This document shows positions 1 to 6,589 of a stretch of 8,758 nucleotides of DNA, piece by piece. Every line of letters begins with the position of its first letter. The stretch's first letter is position 1. The stretch comes from an uncultured Clostridium sp. GTDB taxonomy: Bacteria > Bacillota > Clostridia > Lachnospirales > Lachnospiraceae. The DNA lies in NCBI GenBank assembly GCA_958349075.1, contig CATWBR010000172.1, forward strand, positions 1 through 8,758, in the 5' to 3' direction. The notes beneath the pieces were generated by a model. The model was not told the origin of the DNA, did not search any database, and worked only from the letters and a program-made list of their open reading frames with translations. The position numbers and the translations under genes are program-made.

Positions 1-2
1 GT

Positions 3-92
3 GCGGCCTTTAAGGGACTGTTAATCCGGGTGATTAAGAATGTCTTCGAAAGAGCCAGGGAAATTAAGGAAGAGAATGACTATACAGTATAG
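3..92 (+). CDS. DUF2975 family membrane protein, C-terminal end only (partial)
   Basis: The frame is open from the window edge and ends at TAG 90-92, giving 29 residues that start AAFKGLLIRVIKNVFERARE and finish EENDYTV. This amphipathic, charged tail matches what I know of the C-terminus of DUF2975 proteins, small multi-helix membrane proteins whose tails typically end in a KEENDLTI-like string. The identification is strengthened by the gene that starts 15 bases downstream, a YozG-type HTH protein, because DUF2975 and YozG-type genes are habitually paired in Firmicutes. The function of DUF2975 is not known; a membrane partner or sensor for the HTH protein is an inference. The N-terminus and membrane helices lie outside the window, so the assignment rests on the tail and the context. 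Confidence 0.75.
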   Translation, partial: AAFKGLLIRVIKNVFERAREIKEENDYTV

Positions 93-107
93 AGGGAAGG
101 GGCTTAA

Positions 108-314
108 ATGGGAATCATAGTTAATCTGGATGTGATGATGGCAAAGCGCAAGATGTCTGTCGGTGAACTGGCGGAGCGTGTGGGCATCACTCCTGCCAAT
201 CTGTCGATACTGAAGAACAATAAGGCGAAGGCCATACGGTTTTCAACGCTTGAAGCCATCTGCCGGGAACTTTCCTGCCAGCCGGGAGATATCCTGGAGT
301 TTGAGGAGGAGTGA
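108..314 (+). CDS. YozG-type small HTH (Cro/C1-Xre) transcriptional regulator
   Basis: This 68-residue protein is almost entirely one DNA-binding domain. The helix-turn-helix covers about residues 16-40 (SVGELAERVGITPANLSILK), with ITPANLS as the recognition-helix region. The tail FSTLEAICRELSCQPGDIL is the standard ending of small Xre-family regulators of the YozG type. The length is normal for the family, so it is not a truncation. ATG 108 is chosen because AAGGGG (97-102) lies 5 bases upstream and the N-terminus MGIIVNLDVMMAKRKMS fits the family. It follows the DUF2975 gene by 15 bases and its TGA (312-314) sits just before the start of the next gene, so the three are very probably co-transcribed. 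It has no sensor domain; it probably controls its own operon, perhaps in response to the membrane partner, but its target is unknown. Confidence 0.88.
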   Translation: MGIIVNLDVMMAKRKMSVGELAERVGITPANLSILKNNKAKAIRFSTLEAICRELSCQPGDILEFEEE

Positions 315-316
315 TT

Positions 317-1705
317 ATGGATCAGGAAGAATTAATGCCGAAAGAAGAATTAATGCCGAAAGAGAATGAAACGGAAAAAGAGAAAACAACAGCACGGCGC
401 AGGGAATACGGATGGAATGACTACGTTCTTGCCCTTACCGCGGCTCTCGCTTCCTGGGCCTATGTGAGGGGTTCGGGAGTCTTTCCCGGCGCCTGGCTTC
501 CGCTTTTTACGGCGCTGTTTGCATTTGCCGGGATTTTTTATCTGTCGTCCTCCGGCAGGAAGATGGATGGGGAGGGGAAATTCTGCTTTGTCTTCATGGC
601 CGCCGCTGCGGTATGGTTTCTTGTCAAATATCTTCCGGGGCAGCAGGACTGGGAGCGGCAGGATATTATGCCCTATGTCACACTGTTCCTGCACGGGGCG
701 GGCGTTTACTGGCTGCTAATGATAGGAGGAGCAAGGGTAAGAGGACGGCTGGATGAAAGCTGTATCAGAGATCTGCTGAGAGGATTCTTTGCCATTCCGT
801 TTTCTCATTTCGATGAGGTTTTCCTGGTGGCGGTCCACGGGGTGAGAAAATTAAAAAGTGGCGATCGGGAGACGAAGAAAAGGCAGAGGGATAAAGCGGG
901 TCAGATTCTGTTTGGAATCGTCATGAGTATTCCCGTGCTTATCATTGTCCTGCCGATGCTGTCGGCGGCGGATGAAAGCTTTTCTGCTTTTACCGGGGGA
1001 ATTTCAGAATTCTGCCTGAGTCTGACACAGAAGTTTTTTGCCGCACTGTTATTTGGCGACTTTTTGTTAAATTTGCTGGTACTTTTAGGTACCTTTTATT
1101 TCTTCGGCCTTTTTTACGGAGCCTTTCATGCAAAAGTGACAAAAACGAAGAAGATAACGGGCGGCGCAGGCACGGCGGTCCGGATCCCTTTCATGGTTAT
1201 GATGTCTTTTTCGGCGGCTGTCTGCGGAGTCTACGTCCTGTTTTTCCTGGTCAAATTCTCCGACATCCTCATGAAAGCATTTTCACACCAGCAGAGCTTT
1301 GTATACAGTGAATACGCCAGACAGGGATTTTTTGAGCTGTGCTTTATCGCGGTCATCAACTTTTTGCTTTTTTACTTTATCAAGGTGTTTTCCGACGGAG
1401 AGAACCGGGTGGTGAAAAGGATACTTTCCCTGCTCAGTGTGGAGACGCTGGGATTTATTATACTTGCATTTTCCAAAATGTGCCTTTATATTAGTGTATA
1501 TGGTTTTACCTTTAAGAGGGTATTTACCAGTTGGTTTATGGCAGTGCTGTTTGTTACGTTCTCCCGGCTTTTCTACTGTACCTGGAGGCGGGGGAATGCC
1601 ATAAAGCCGGCGGTTATATTTGCCTCGGTCACCTTCCTCCTGCTGGCATACAGCAATATGGAGGTCTGGATGCACCAGGCAAACCTGATGATGGGCTTTT
1701 TGTAA
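317..1705 (+). CDS. Polytopic membrane protein of the DUF4173/DUF4153 type
   Basis: A 462-residue protein with about 10-11 predicted membrane segments, near residues 36-52, 60-77, 89-104, 117-137, 195-215, 238-270 (one or two), 289-313, 336-356, 370-393, 405-421 and 430-446. The first 35 residues are charged and probably cytoplasmic, with a perfect repeat (EELMPK twice). Family-like landmarks are MLSAADESF (214-222), SEYARQGFFEL (331-341) and YGFTFKRVFTSWF (395-407), the aromatic/Arg-rich stretches I associate with DUF4173. ATG 317 is preferred over in-frame GTG 311 because AGGAGG (304-309) is 7 bases before the ATG and would be too close to the GTG. The gene is 2 bases beyond the HTH stop, implying one transcript and probably translational coupling. 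The biochemical function of the family is unknown. I am sure of the membrane topology class and less sure which of the two DUF names fits best. Confidence 0.75.
   Translation: MDQEELMPKEELMPKENETEKEKTTARRREYGWNDYVLALTAALASWAYVRGSGVFPGAWLPLFTALFAFAGIFYLSSSGRKMDGEGKFCFVFMAAAAVWFLVKYLPGQQDWERQDIMPYVTLFLHGAGVYWLLMIGGARVRGRLDESCIRDLLRGFFAIPFSHFDEVFLVAVHGVRKLKSGDRETKKRQRDKAGQILFGIVMSIPVLIIVLPMLSAADESFSAFTGGISEFCLSLTQKFFAALLFGDFLLNLLVLLGTFYFFGLFYGAFHAKVTKTKKITGGAGTAVRIPFMVMMSFSAAVCGVYVLFFLVKFSDILMKAFSHQQSFVYSEYARQGFFELCFIAVINFLLFYFIKVFSDGENRVVKRILSLLSVETLGFIILAFSKMCLYISVYGFTFKRVFTSWFMAVLFVTFSRLFYCTWRRGNAIKPAVIFASVTFLLLAYSNMEVWMHQANLMMGFL
326..361 (+). repeat. Perfect 18-bp tandem duplication inside the DUF4173-type gene
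   Basis: The unit GAAGAATTAATGCCGAAA occurs twice without a mismatch (326-343 and 344-361), encoding EELMPK twice in the charged N-terminal tail. The length is a multiple of three, so copy-number change would keep the frame. Each copy also carries an in-frame ATG (335 and 353), although neither has a good ribosome binding site in front of it. Confidence 0.95.
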
Positions 1706-1766
1706 CTTGCTTTGCCAAAGCGGCGGCAGCGGGCCTGTCCGGGAAGAAAGGAGAGGCGGATTTAAA

Positions 1767-2648
1767 TTGACTGAAGGAGCACTTGTACTGGAAGGCGGCT
1801 CCCTGCGCAGCGTATTTACGGCGGGTGTCTTGGATACACTGCTGGAACATGGGATACAGCTTTCCTACGTAAACGGAGTTTCCGCCGGAACGATGGCGGG
1901 GATGAATTACATCAGCGGGCAAAAGGGGCGTATGCTCCGCATTAATAAAGAATATCTGCACGATAAACGTTACATGGGACTTGGGAGTCTTGTGAAAAGC
2001 AGGCTGATATTCAATTTCGATTTTGTATTCGGGGAACTGAGCAATGAGCTTGTTCCATTTGATTACGAATCGTTCTACGGTTCACCGCAGAAGTTTGAGG
2101 TGGTGGCCACGAGATGCAAAACGGGAAAACCCGAATTTTTCGATAAGTCATCGTGTTCGGAGATGATGCAGGCGGTCAGGGCCTCCAGCAGTATCCCGAT
2201 GCTTTCGCGGATGGTAAAGGTGGACCATAAGAATTACCTGGATGGCGGAGTGTCTCTCCCCATCGCCTATGAGAGAGCCTTTGAACTCGGGTATGAGAAG
2301 GTGGTGCTTGTCTTAACCCGCCACAGCGGTTACCGGAAGAAACCGGTCGGCAGTCTTACTGCGAGGGCGTATGAGCGCTATTTTGCGCCCCTGCCCAATC
2401 TGCTAAACTCACTCTACGAGGTGCCGAAACGGTATAACGCGATGCAGGAGACGATTGAAAACCTGGAGAAGGAGGGGCGTATTTTTGTAATCCGGCCTGA
2501 ATTTCCGGTCCGGGTTTCAAGATTTGAACAGGATGTCAGGAAGCTGGAAGAACTTTATGGGGAGGGAACCAGAGTTGCAGAGAGCCGCCTGACGGCTTTG
2601 ACGGATTATCTGGGGATTATTCCCGGGAAAGACAATAAGATTCAGTAA
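1767..2648 (+). CDS. Patatin-like phospholipase family protein (YjjU type)
   Basis: A predicted cytoplasmic serine lipid acyl hydrolase using a Ser-Asp dyad, 293 residues if it starts at TTG 1767. The oxyanion-hole glycine loop is EGGSLRSVFTAGVLD (residues 9-23), the nucleophile elbow is GVSAG with Ser39, and the catalytic Asp159 is in LDGGVSLP. This order and the length of just under 300 residues fit the YjjU branch of patatin-like proteins. TTG 1767 is chosen because typical family members begin a few residues before LVLEGG and a purine-rich stretch (GAAAGGAGAGG, 1746-1756) lies upstream; a TTG at 1707 would add 20 non-family residues. It starts 61 bases after the DUF4173-type stop with no visible terminator between them, so read-through is likely. 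The glycine loop is GGSLRS rather than GGGxRG, a variation I recall in Gram-positive relatives. No signal peptide or membrane helix is seen. The substrate cannot be told from sequence. Confidence 0.88.
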   Translation: MTEGALVLEGGSLRSVFTAGVLDTLLEHGIQLSYVNGVSAGTMAGMNYISGQKGRMLRINKEYLHDKRYMGLGSLVKSRLIFNFDFVFGELSNELVPFDYESFYGSPQKFEVVATRCKTGKPEFFDKSSCSEMMQAVRASSSIPMLSRMVKVDHKNYLDGGVSLPIAYERAFELGYEKVVLVLTRHSGYRKKPVGSLTARAYERYFAPLPNLLNSLYEVPKRYNAMQETIENLEKEGRIFVIRPEFPVRVSRFEQDVRKLEELYGEGTRVAESRLTALTDYLGIIPGKDNKIQ

Positions 2649-2699
2649 AAAGAAGGCGGCGTCTGCAGGCGAAAAACAGGCAGGCGAGCCTTCTTTTTT
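2647..2699 (+). terminator. Rho-independent terminator after the patatin gene
   Basis: A two-stage hairpin begins inside the stop codon. The outer arm AAAAGAAGGC (2647-2656) pairs with GCCTTCTTTT (2688-2697). After a GG/A internal mismatch, the inner arm CGTCTGC (2659-2665) pairs with GCAGGCG (2679-2685) with one G-U pair. The 3' arm runs into a T tract (2694-2699). It cleanly separates the left block from the SLH/exporter operon. Confidence 0.9.
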
Positions 2700-2832
2700 G
2701 TGCTCTGAAACAGACTGTAAACGCATTGCCGGTACTCTGTCAAGCGTCTTCGCTCCTATGGGGGAGAAGGGTGTACCGTCATACAAATACGCTGTATTTT
2801 CACAGTTAGAACACAGAATGCACACAATTTAT

Positions 2833-2841
2833 TGGTATAGT
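2833..2841 (+). promoter_or_regulatory. Candidate extended -10 promoter of the SLH/exporter operon
   Basis: TGGTATAGT matches the extended -10 pattern TGnTATAAT with one mismatch. There is no good TTGACA-like -35 box at 16-18 bases upstream, so activity would depend on the TG extension or on an activator. Transcription would start near 2848, giving a leader of about 148 bases. The call rests on motif similarity and position alone. Confidence 0.35.
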
Positions 2842-2905
2842 GGCAACAAAGTAATCCAATGGGAAATTTATGAAACAGCAGAGGTGACTGCCCGGAAACC
2901 AGTAC

Positions 2906-2960
2906 ACCGCCCTGATGGAGCATGCCGTCCAGCGGGGCGGTAACTCTGAGGGTGCTGGAC
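2906..2960 (+). promoter_or_regulatory. Two overlapping, mutually exclusive leader hairpins
   Basis: Hairpin A pairs ACCGCCC (2906-2912) with GGGCGGT (2935-2941), with an inner TGGA/TCCA stem (2916-2919, 2928-2931). Hairpin B pairs GTCCAGC (2927-2933) with GCTGGAC (2954-2960). The left arm of B lies within A and uses the same TCCA, so the two compete or form a pseudoknot. No T tract follows either, so neither is a simple intrinsic terminator. I cannot assign it to a known riboswitch class. Confidence 0.35.
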
Positions 2961-2995
2961 CGTTACGAAAAGAGCAATATTGAGAGGAGTTTTTT

Positions 2996-4090
2996 ATGAA
3001 CAGACAACGCATGGCTGCCTCTTTGGCAGCCGTTATGGCAATTACAGCGGCGGTTCCGATGACGGCCGAGGCTTCTTCCAGCTACAGCATGAGAAAGAAA
3101 GTTATTACGGCAGCGGGAATTATGACGGCGCAGTCCGACGACAGCAGTCTGGTGACGAGAGCGCAGTTTGCGAAGATGCTTGTAAATGCCTCTACCTACC
3201 GCAGCAGTATCAGCGCTGAAAACAATGTTTCCATATTTGCGGATGTTGACCGGAATAACGAGTACGCCTCCTATATAAGGACTGCCGTTGAGCAGGGATG
3301 GATGACGGGTTACCTCGGCGGCAAGTTTAAACCGGATGAAAATATAACCATGCAGGAGGCGGTAAAAGCAGTTTTAACCCTCCTGGGATATACGAATGAG
3401 GATTTTGGAAATAATCAGGCGGCGAACAGGCTGGCAAAAGCTGCCTATCTGGAACTGGACGAAGAGATCGGTAAGTCCGGCACGGAGGTTCTGAGCCGTT
3501 TCGACTGCGTTAATCTTTTTTATAATCTGATGAAAACCAATACAAAGGAAAATGAGGGAAAGAAGGAGACCAGTTCCACCGTCTACGCATCCGTCCTCGA
3601 TTTCACGCTGACTTCCGACGGAGAGATCAACCCGCTGGAGGCGCTGGAAAGCAAGCTCAAGGGACCGATAGCGGTAAAAGACAGAAGCATGAGCAGCATT
3701 CTTCCATTTTCCGTATCCAAAGCCTCGTTTTATCTGGACGGCGAGTCGGCCACAGCGGATGAAGTGGAGGATGAGGCGATCGTAATCTACTACAACACCA
3801 CTTCGAGGGCGGTTTACGGCTATTCGGAGAGCGGAAATGGCGGCCGCGGCGCCACGGAGGGCACACTCGACGCAATTTACTACAAATCGTCGGATGTGAT
3901 GATCCCGACCTCCATCGTCGTCAGCGGAACGGAGTATGAACTGGCCACCTCCGACATGCAGTTTGCCTTTTCGGTTTATGGCAGTCTGAAGATAGGTGAT
4001 GATATCATCGTTATCTGGGAAGACAAGTCATCATCCGCGGATGACGACAACGACAGTCCGGAATATCAGTTGATAGATTATATTGAGTAG
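2996..4090 (+). CDS. Secreted S-layer-homology (SLH) domain protein
   Basis: A 364-residue exported protein. The signal peptide has a basic start (MNRQR), a hydrophobic core (about 7-22) and a likely cleavage after TAEA (residue 26). Three SLH-type repeats follow. The first (about 35-70) contains VTRAQFAKMLVNA; the second (about 79-132) is the clearest, with FADVDRNNEYASYIRTAVEQ, GYLGGKFKPDENIT and QEAVKAVLTLLGY; the third (about 140-180) is degenerate. SLH domains bind secondary cell-wall polymers, so the protein should sit on the outer face of the wall. Residues about 195-345 are beta-rich and unrecognised, followed by an acidic stretch (SSSADDDNDSPE). The start has GAGGAG 6 bases upstream. 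It is first in the operon and 17 bases before the adaptor gene, which suggests a structural role beside the exporter; that role is inferred, since no SLH domain has transport activity itself. Confidence 0.85.
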   Translation: MNRQRMAASLAAVMAITAAVPMTAEASSSYSMRKKVITAAGIMTAQSDDSSLVTRAQFAKMLVNASTYRSSISAENNVSIFADVDRNNEYASYIRTAVEQGWMTGYLGGKFKPDENITMQEAVKAVLTLLGYTNEDFGNNQAANRLAKAAYLELDEEIGKSGTEVLSRFDCVNLFYNLMKTNTKENEGKKETSSTVYASVLDFTLTSDGEINPLEALESKLKGPIAVKDRSMSSILPFSVSKASFYLDGESATADEVEDEAIVIYYNTTSRAVYGYSESGNGGRGATEGTLDAIYYKSSDVMIPTSIVVSGTEYELATSDMQFAFSVYGSLKIGDDIIVIWEDKSSSADDDNDSPEYQLIDYIE

Positions 4091-4107
4091 TCGGGGAGAA
4101 GATCAAA

Positions 4108-5859
4108 ATGAATGAAAAAGTTATCAGCCTGTTCAGCCGGATGCGGGAAAAGGGAGTAAAGAAAACGCAAAAGGGCGGCAAAAAGAAAAAAATAATCATC
4201 ATTGTAATACTAATCATCCTGTGTGCGGCGGCATTTTTTTTCTTTAACAGACAGAAGAAAATAAGCGCGGCGGCAGCACAGGGACAGAAGGTGAATACGG
4301 CCTCCGTAGTAAGGCAGGATATCACATCCACGCTTTCGTCCTCAGGCACCATATCACCCAAGGACACATACAGCATTACTTCCATGGCAGAGGGAGAGGT
4401 GATCGAGGCCAATTTTGAAGAGGGAGATCAGGTGGAAGCGGGGCAGAGCCTTTACAGGATCGACGCATCTTCGATGGAATCGAAGCTCAGTTCCGCCAAC
4501 AATTCCGTGAGCAGGGCCGAGAGCAATTACAGTACCGCGGTCAGCGATTACAATGAAGCAGTCAGCAAATACAGCGGAAATACCTATAAGTCAACTAAAG
4601 CGGGCTATATCAAGCAGCTTCATATAGAGGCCGGGGACAAAGTGAGCGCCAATACCCAGATTGCGGATATTTATAACGATCAGGTTATGAAAATCAAGGT
4701 GCCGTTTTTAAATATGGAGGCGGCGGCGATTCTTCCCGGCAGCGCCGCAATCCTCACCCTCAGTGATACGCTGGAGCAGCTCACGGGGGTCGTGACAAGC
4801 GTCAGCACAATGGATGAGACGATGACGGGAGGCCGGCTGGTGCGCTACGTTACCATCCAGGTGGCAAACCCGGGAGGCCTTACCGCAGATATGGCGGCCA
4901 CCGCAGCCGTGGGGGACTTTGTCTCAAGCGGGGACGGGACATTTACGGCAACCGTGGATACCGTAATGGCTGCCGATCTCCCCTCCAATGTAGAGGTGGA
5001 AGAACTCCTGATCAATGAGGGCGATTTTGTCAATGCGGGCAGCCCTATTTTCAGGATGAAGGCAAGTACTGCGGAAAAGCTGATTAAGACATATAAAGAC
5101 TCCATGGATTCCGCGCAGTCGAGCCTGGAGCAGGCGCAGTCGAGTCTTGATTCAACTCAGGATACATATGACGACTACACGATTACGGCGCCGATATCGG
5201 GAACCGTAATTAAAAAGAGCTACAAGGTGGGGGATAAGGTCCAGAACGGTTCCAGCGCCTCGGCCCTTGCCGTTATTTACGACATATCCTCCGTCACATT
5301 CCAGATGAATATCGACGAGCTGGATATCAGCAGCGTAAAAGTCGGCCAGACGGTTCAAATATCGGCGGATGCCTTTGAAAATCAGGAGTTCACCGGCAAG
5401 GTAACCAACATAAGCCTGGAGGGTACCAGTTCCAACGGCGTGACCTATTATCCGGTAACCGTAACTCTGGACGAAGTGGGAGGCCTGCTTCCCGGTATGA
5501 ATGTAGACGGAACGATTATCGTGGATTCCGCCGACAATGCCCTTGCGGTGCCCGCAGACGCGCTTCAGAGAGGCAATAAGGTTTATGTTAAGGATGATTC
5601 CGTCACAGAAGCGCAGGGACGCGTTCCGGCCGGGTTCCGGGAAGTGAAGGTGGAGACGGGGCTGATCAGTTCCGATTATGTAGAGATTACCTCCGGTGAT
5701 TTACAGGAGGGCGACGTGGTATATGTGGCTGAATCGAGCGCAGGCTCCGGAAATGCCGCTATGATGATGCCGATGCAGATTGATATGCAGGGAGGCGGCC
5801 AGGACGGCGGAAACCAGGGAAGTGGCAACCGCGGCAGCCACAGCAGCGGACGGCCGTAA
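4108..5859 (+). CDS. HlyD/MacA/YknX-type membrane-fusion adaptor with duplicated core
   Basis: A 583-residue adaptor for the downstream ABC exporter. A lysine-rich cytoplasmic tail (1-28) precedes a single membrane anchor (about 29-47), leaving the rest outside. Module 1 has a lipoyl half (about 88-118, EGEVIEANFEEGDQVEAGQS), a short helical hairpin (about 120-157), a second lipoyl half (about 162-190) and a beta-barrel (about 193-262). Module 2 repeats this: lipoyl half (about 290-318, INEGDFVNAGSPIF), heptad-rich hairpin (320-355), TAPISGTVIKKSYKVGDKV (360-378), and barrel (about 394-472, ending GGLLPGMNVDGTIIV). A membrane-proximal domain (about 478-542) and a Met- and Gly-rich tail (551-575) follow. 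MacA and YknX are nearer 370-380 residues with one module. The hairpins are too short to reach an outer-membrane channel, in keeping with a monoderm. GGGGAG (4093-4098) lies 9 bases before the ATG. Confidence 0.88.
   Translation: MNEKVISLFSRMREKGVKKTQKGGKKKKIIIIVILIILCAAAFFFFNRQKKISAAAAQGQKVNTASVVRQDITSTLSSSGTISPKDTYSITSMAEGEVIEANFEEGDQVEAGQSLYRIDASSMESKLSSANNSVSRAESNYSTAVSDYNEAVSKYSGNTYKSTKAGYIKQLHIEAGDKVSANTQIADIYNDQVMKIKVPFLNMEAAAILPGSAAILTLSDTLEQLTGVVTSVSTMDETMTGGRLVRYVTIQVANPGGLTADMAATAAVGDFVSSGDGTFTATVDTVMAADLPSNVEVEELLINEGDFVNAGSPIFRMKASTAEKLIKTYKDSMDSAQSSLEQAQSSLDSTQDTYDDYTITAPISGTVIKKSYKVGDKVQNGSSASALAVIYDISSVTFQMNIDELDISSVKVGQTVQISADAFENQEFTGKVTNISLEGTSSNGVTYYPVTVTLDEVGGLLPGMNVDGTIIVDSADNALAVPADALQRGNKVYVKDDSVTEAQGRVPAGFREVKVETGLISSDYVEITSGDLQEGDVVYVAESSAGSGNAAMMMPMQIDMQGGGQDGGNQGSGNRGSHSSGRP
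5113..5154 (+). repeat. 21-bp heptad-encoding tandem repeat in the adaptor's second hairpin
   Basis: GCGCAGTCGAG at 5113-5123 recurs at 5134-5144, exactly 21 bases later. The repeated units encode AQSSLEQ and AQSSLDS, two consecutive heptads of the helical hairpin. The first 11 bases are identical, and the remainder differs mainly by changes that keep Ser-Leu-acidic. This looks like a partly diverged internal duplication, although convergent heptad composition could contribute. Confidence 0.75.
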
Positions 5860-5875
5860 GAGGGAGTGAGGAAAA

Positions 5876-6589
5876 ATGGATGAGAACAGGCCATTAATTG
5901 AGCTTAAGGATATTCATAAGACGTACCAGATGGGTTCCGAGGAAGTGAGGGCCAACGATGGGATTAACCTGAGTATCGATCGGGGCGAGTTTGTAGCGAT
6001 TGTCGGAAAATCGGGCAGTGGGAAATCCACACTGATGAACATCATAGGCGCCCTGGATGTGCCGACCGACGGGGAATATTACCTGGGCGGAGAGGATGTC
6101 AGCCACATGAGCGACAACCAGTTGGCCGAGATACGCAATAAGATGATTGGATTTATCTTTCAGCAGTATAATCTGCTGCCCAGAGATAATCTCCTGGAGA
6201 ATGTGGAGCTTCCCCTTCTCTATGCCGGACTTTCCAAAGCAGATCGCAGGGAAAAGGCGATGAAATCACTTGAAAAGGTGGGACTGGCGGATAAGTGGGC
6301 CAGCAAACCGCAGCAGCTTTCCGGCGGCCAGCAGCAGAGGGTTTCCATTGCCAGGGCGCTGGCCGGAAGCCCATCCCTGATACTGGCTGATGAGCCCACG
6401 GGAGCCCTGGATTCCAGAACCAGCCGTGACGTGCTGGATTTTATGAAGGAACTCAACAGGGAGGGCAATACCATTGTCATGATTACCCATGACAGTTCCA
6501 TTGCAATGGAAGCGCGCAGAGTTGTCCGGATACACGATGGTAAAATTAATTTTGACGGGGATGTGGAAGAGTATGCGGCAGTCATTTAA
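5876..6589 (+). CDS. ABC transporter ATP-binding protein, MacB/LolD/YknY type
   Basis: A complete 237-residue nucleotide-binding subunit that powers the permease encoded next. All motifs are intact: Walker A GKSGSGKST (44-52), Q-loop FQQYNLL (Gln96), signature LSGGQQQRVSIARAL (148-162), Walker B LILADE with catalytic Glu173, D-loop GALD (176-179), and switch His205 in MITHD. The sequence ADEPTGALDSRTS and the early DVSHMSDNQLAEIRN region are typical of the LolD/MacB/YknY subfamily, which works with FtsX-fold permeases on lipoproteins, peptides or antimicrobials instead of as an importer. It is cytoplasmic. ATG 5876 follows the adaptor stop by 16 bases with the purine-rich GAGGAA just upstream. 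The 3' end overlaps the permease gene by 17 bases, suggesting translational coupling and fixed stoichiometry. Substrate is not predictable from this subunit. Confidence 0.95.
   Translation: MDENRPLIELKDIHKTYQMGSEEVRANDGINLSIDRGEFVAIVGKSGSGKSTLMNIIGALDVPTDGEYYLGGEDVSHMSDNQLAEIRNKMIGFIFQQYNLLPRDNLLENVELPLLYAGLSKADRREKAMKSLEKVGLADKWASKPQQLSGGQQQRVSIARALAGSPSLILADEPTGALDSRTSRDVLDFMKELNREGNTIVMITHDSSIAMEARRVVRIHDGKINFDGDVEEYAAVI

Larger units (their letters stand above)
2700..2995 (+). other. Gene-free leader region ahead of the SLH/exporter operon
   Basis: About 300 bases lie between the terminator and the SLH gene with no convincing coding region. The longest open frame (2698-2943) overlaps the terminator T tract, lacks a ribosome binding site and gives a protein of no recognisable type. 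What can be seen is a small perfect dyad AAATAC-GCT-GTATTT (2785-2799), an extended -10-like sequence (2833-2841), two overlapping inverted repeats (2906-2960) and the ribosome binding site GAGGAG (2984-2989), 6 bases before ATG 2996. The region is best read as the promoter and 5' untranslated leader of the four-gene operon. Confidence 0.6.

Noticed and set aside
1709..1721. GCTTT-GCC-AAAGC hairpin after the DUF4173-type gene as a terminator
   Set aside because: The stem is only 5 bp and no T tract follows, so it is unlikely to stop transcription into the patatin gene.
1767..2648. Patatin as effector of an anti-phage (CBASS-like) system
   Set aside because: No cyclic-nucleotide synthase or other defence gene is nearby, and the motifs fit housekeeping YjjU-type proteins better.
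2698..2943. Open frame of 81 codons in the leader
   Set aside because: It begins inside the terminator T tract, has no ribosome binding site, and its product shows no recognisable domain or regular composition.
2922..2999. 25-codon leader peptide (starts MPSSGAVTLRVLDR) whose stop overlaps the SLH ATG as ATGA
   Set aside because: The overlap looks like translational coupling, but the only SD-like GGAG ends 1 base before the ATG, which is too close, and its codons coincide with the inverted repeats. Probably chance.
4186..4241. Runs of 7 A (4186-4192) and 8 T (4234-4241) in the adaptor gene, possible phase-variation tracts
   Set aside because: Both simply encode the Lys-rich tail and Phe-rich membrane anchor; runs of this length are common in such segments and there is no sign of an out-of-frame alternative product.
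6489..6572. Upstream start for the permease giving 28 more residues
   Set aside because: It would overlap the ATPase by 101 bases and add residues absent from family N-termini; MRQSFNLALKSIWSNK at 6573 is a standard beginning.
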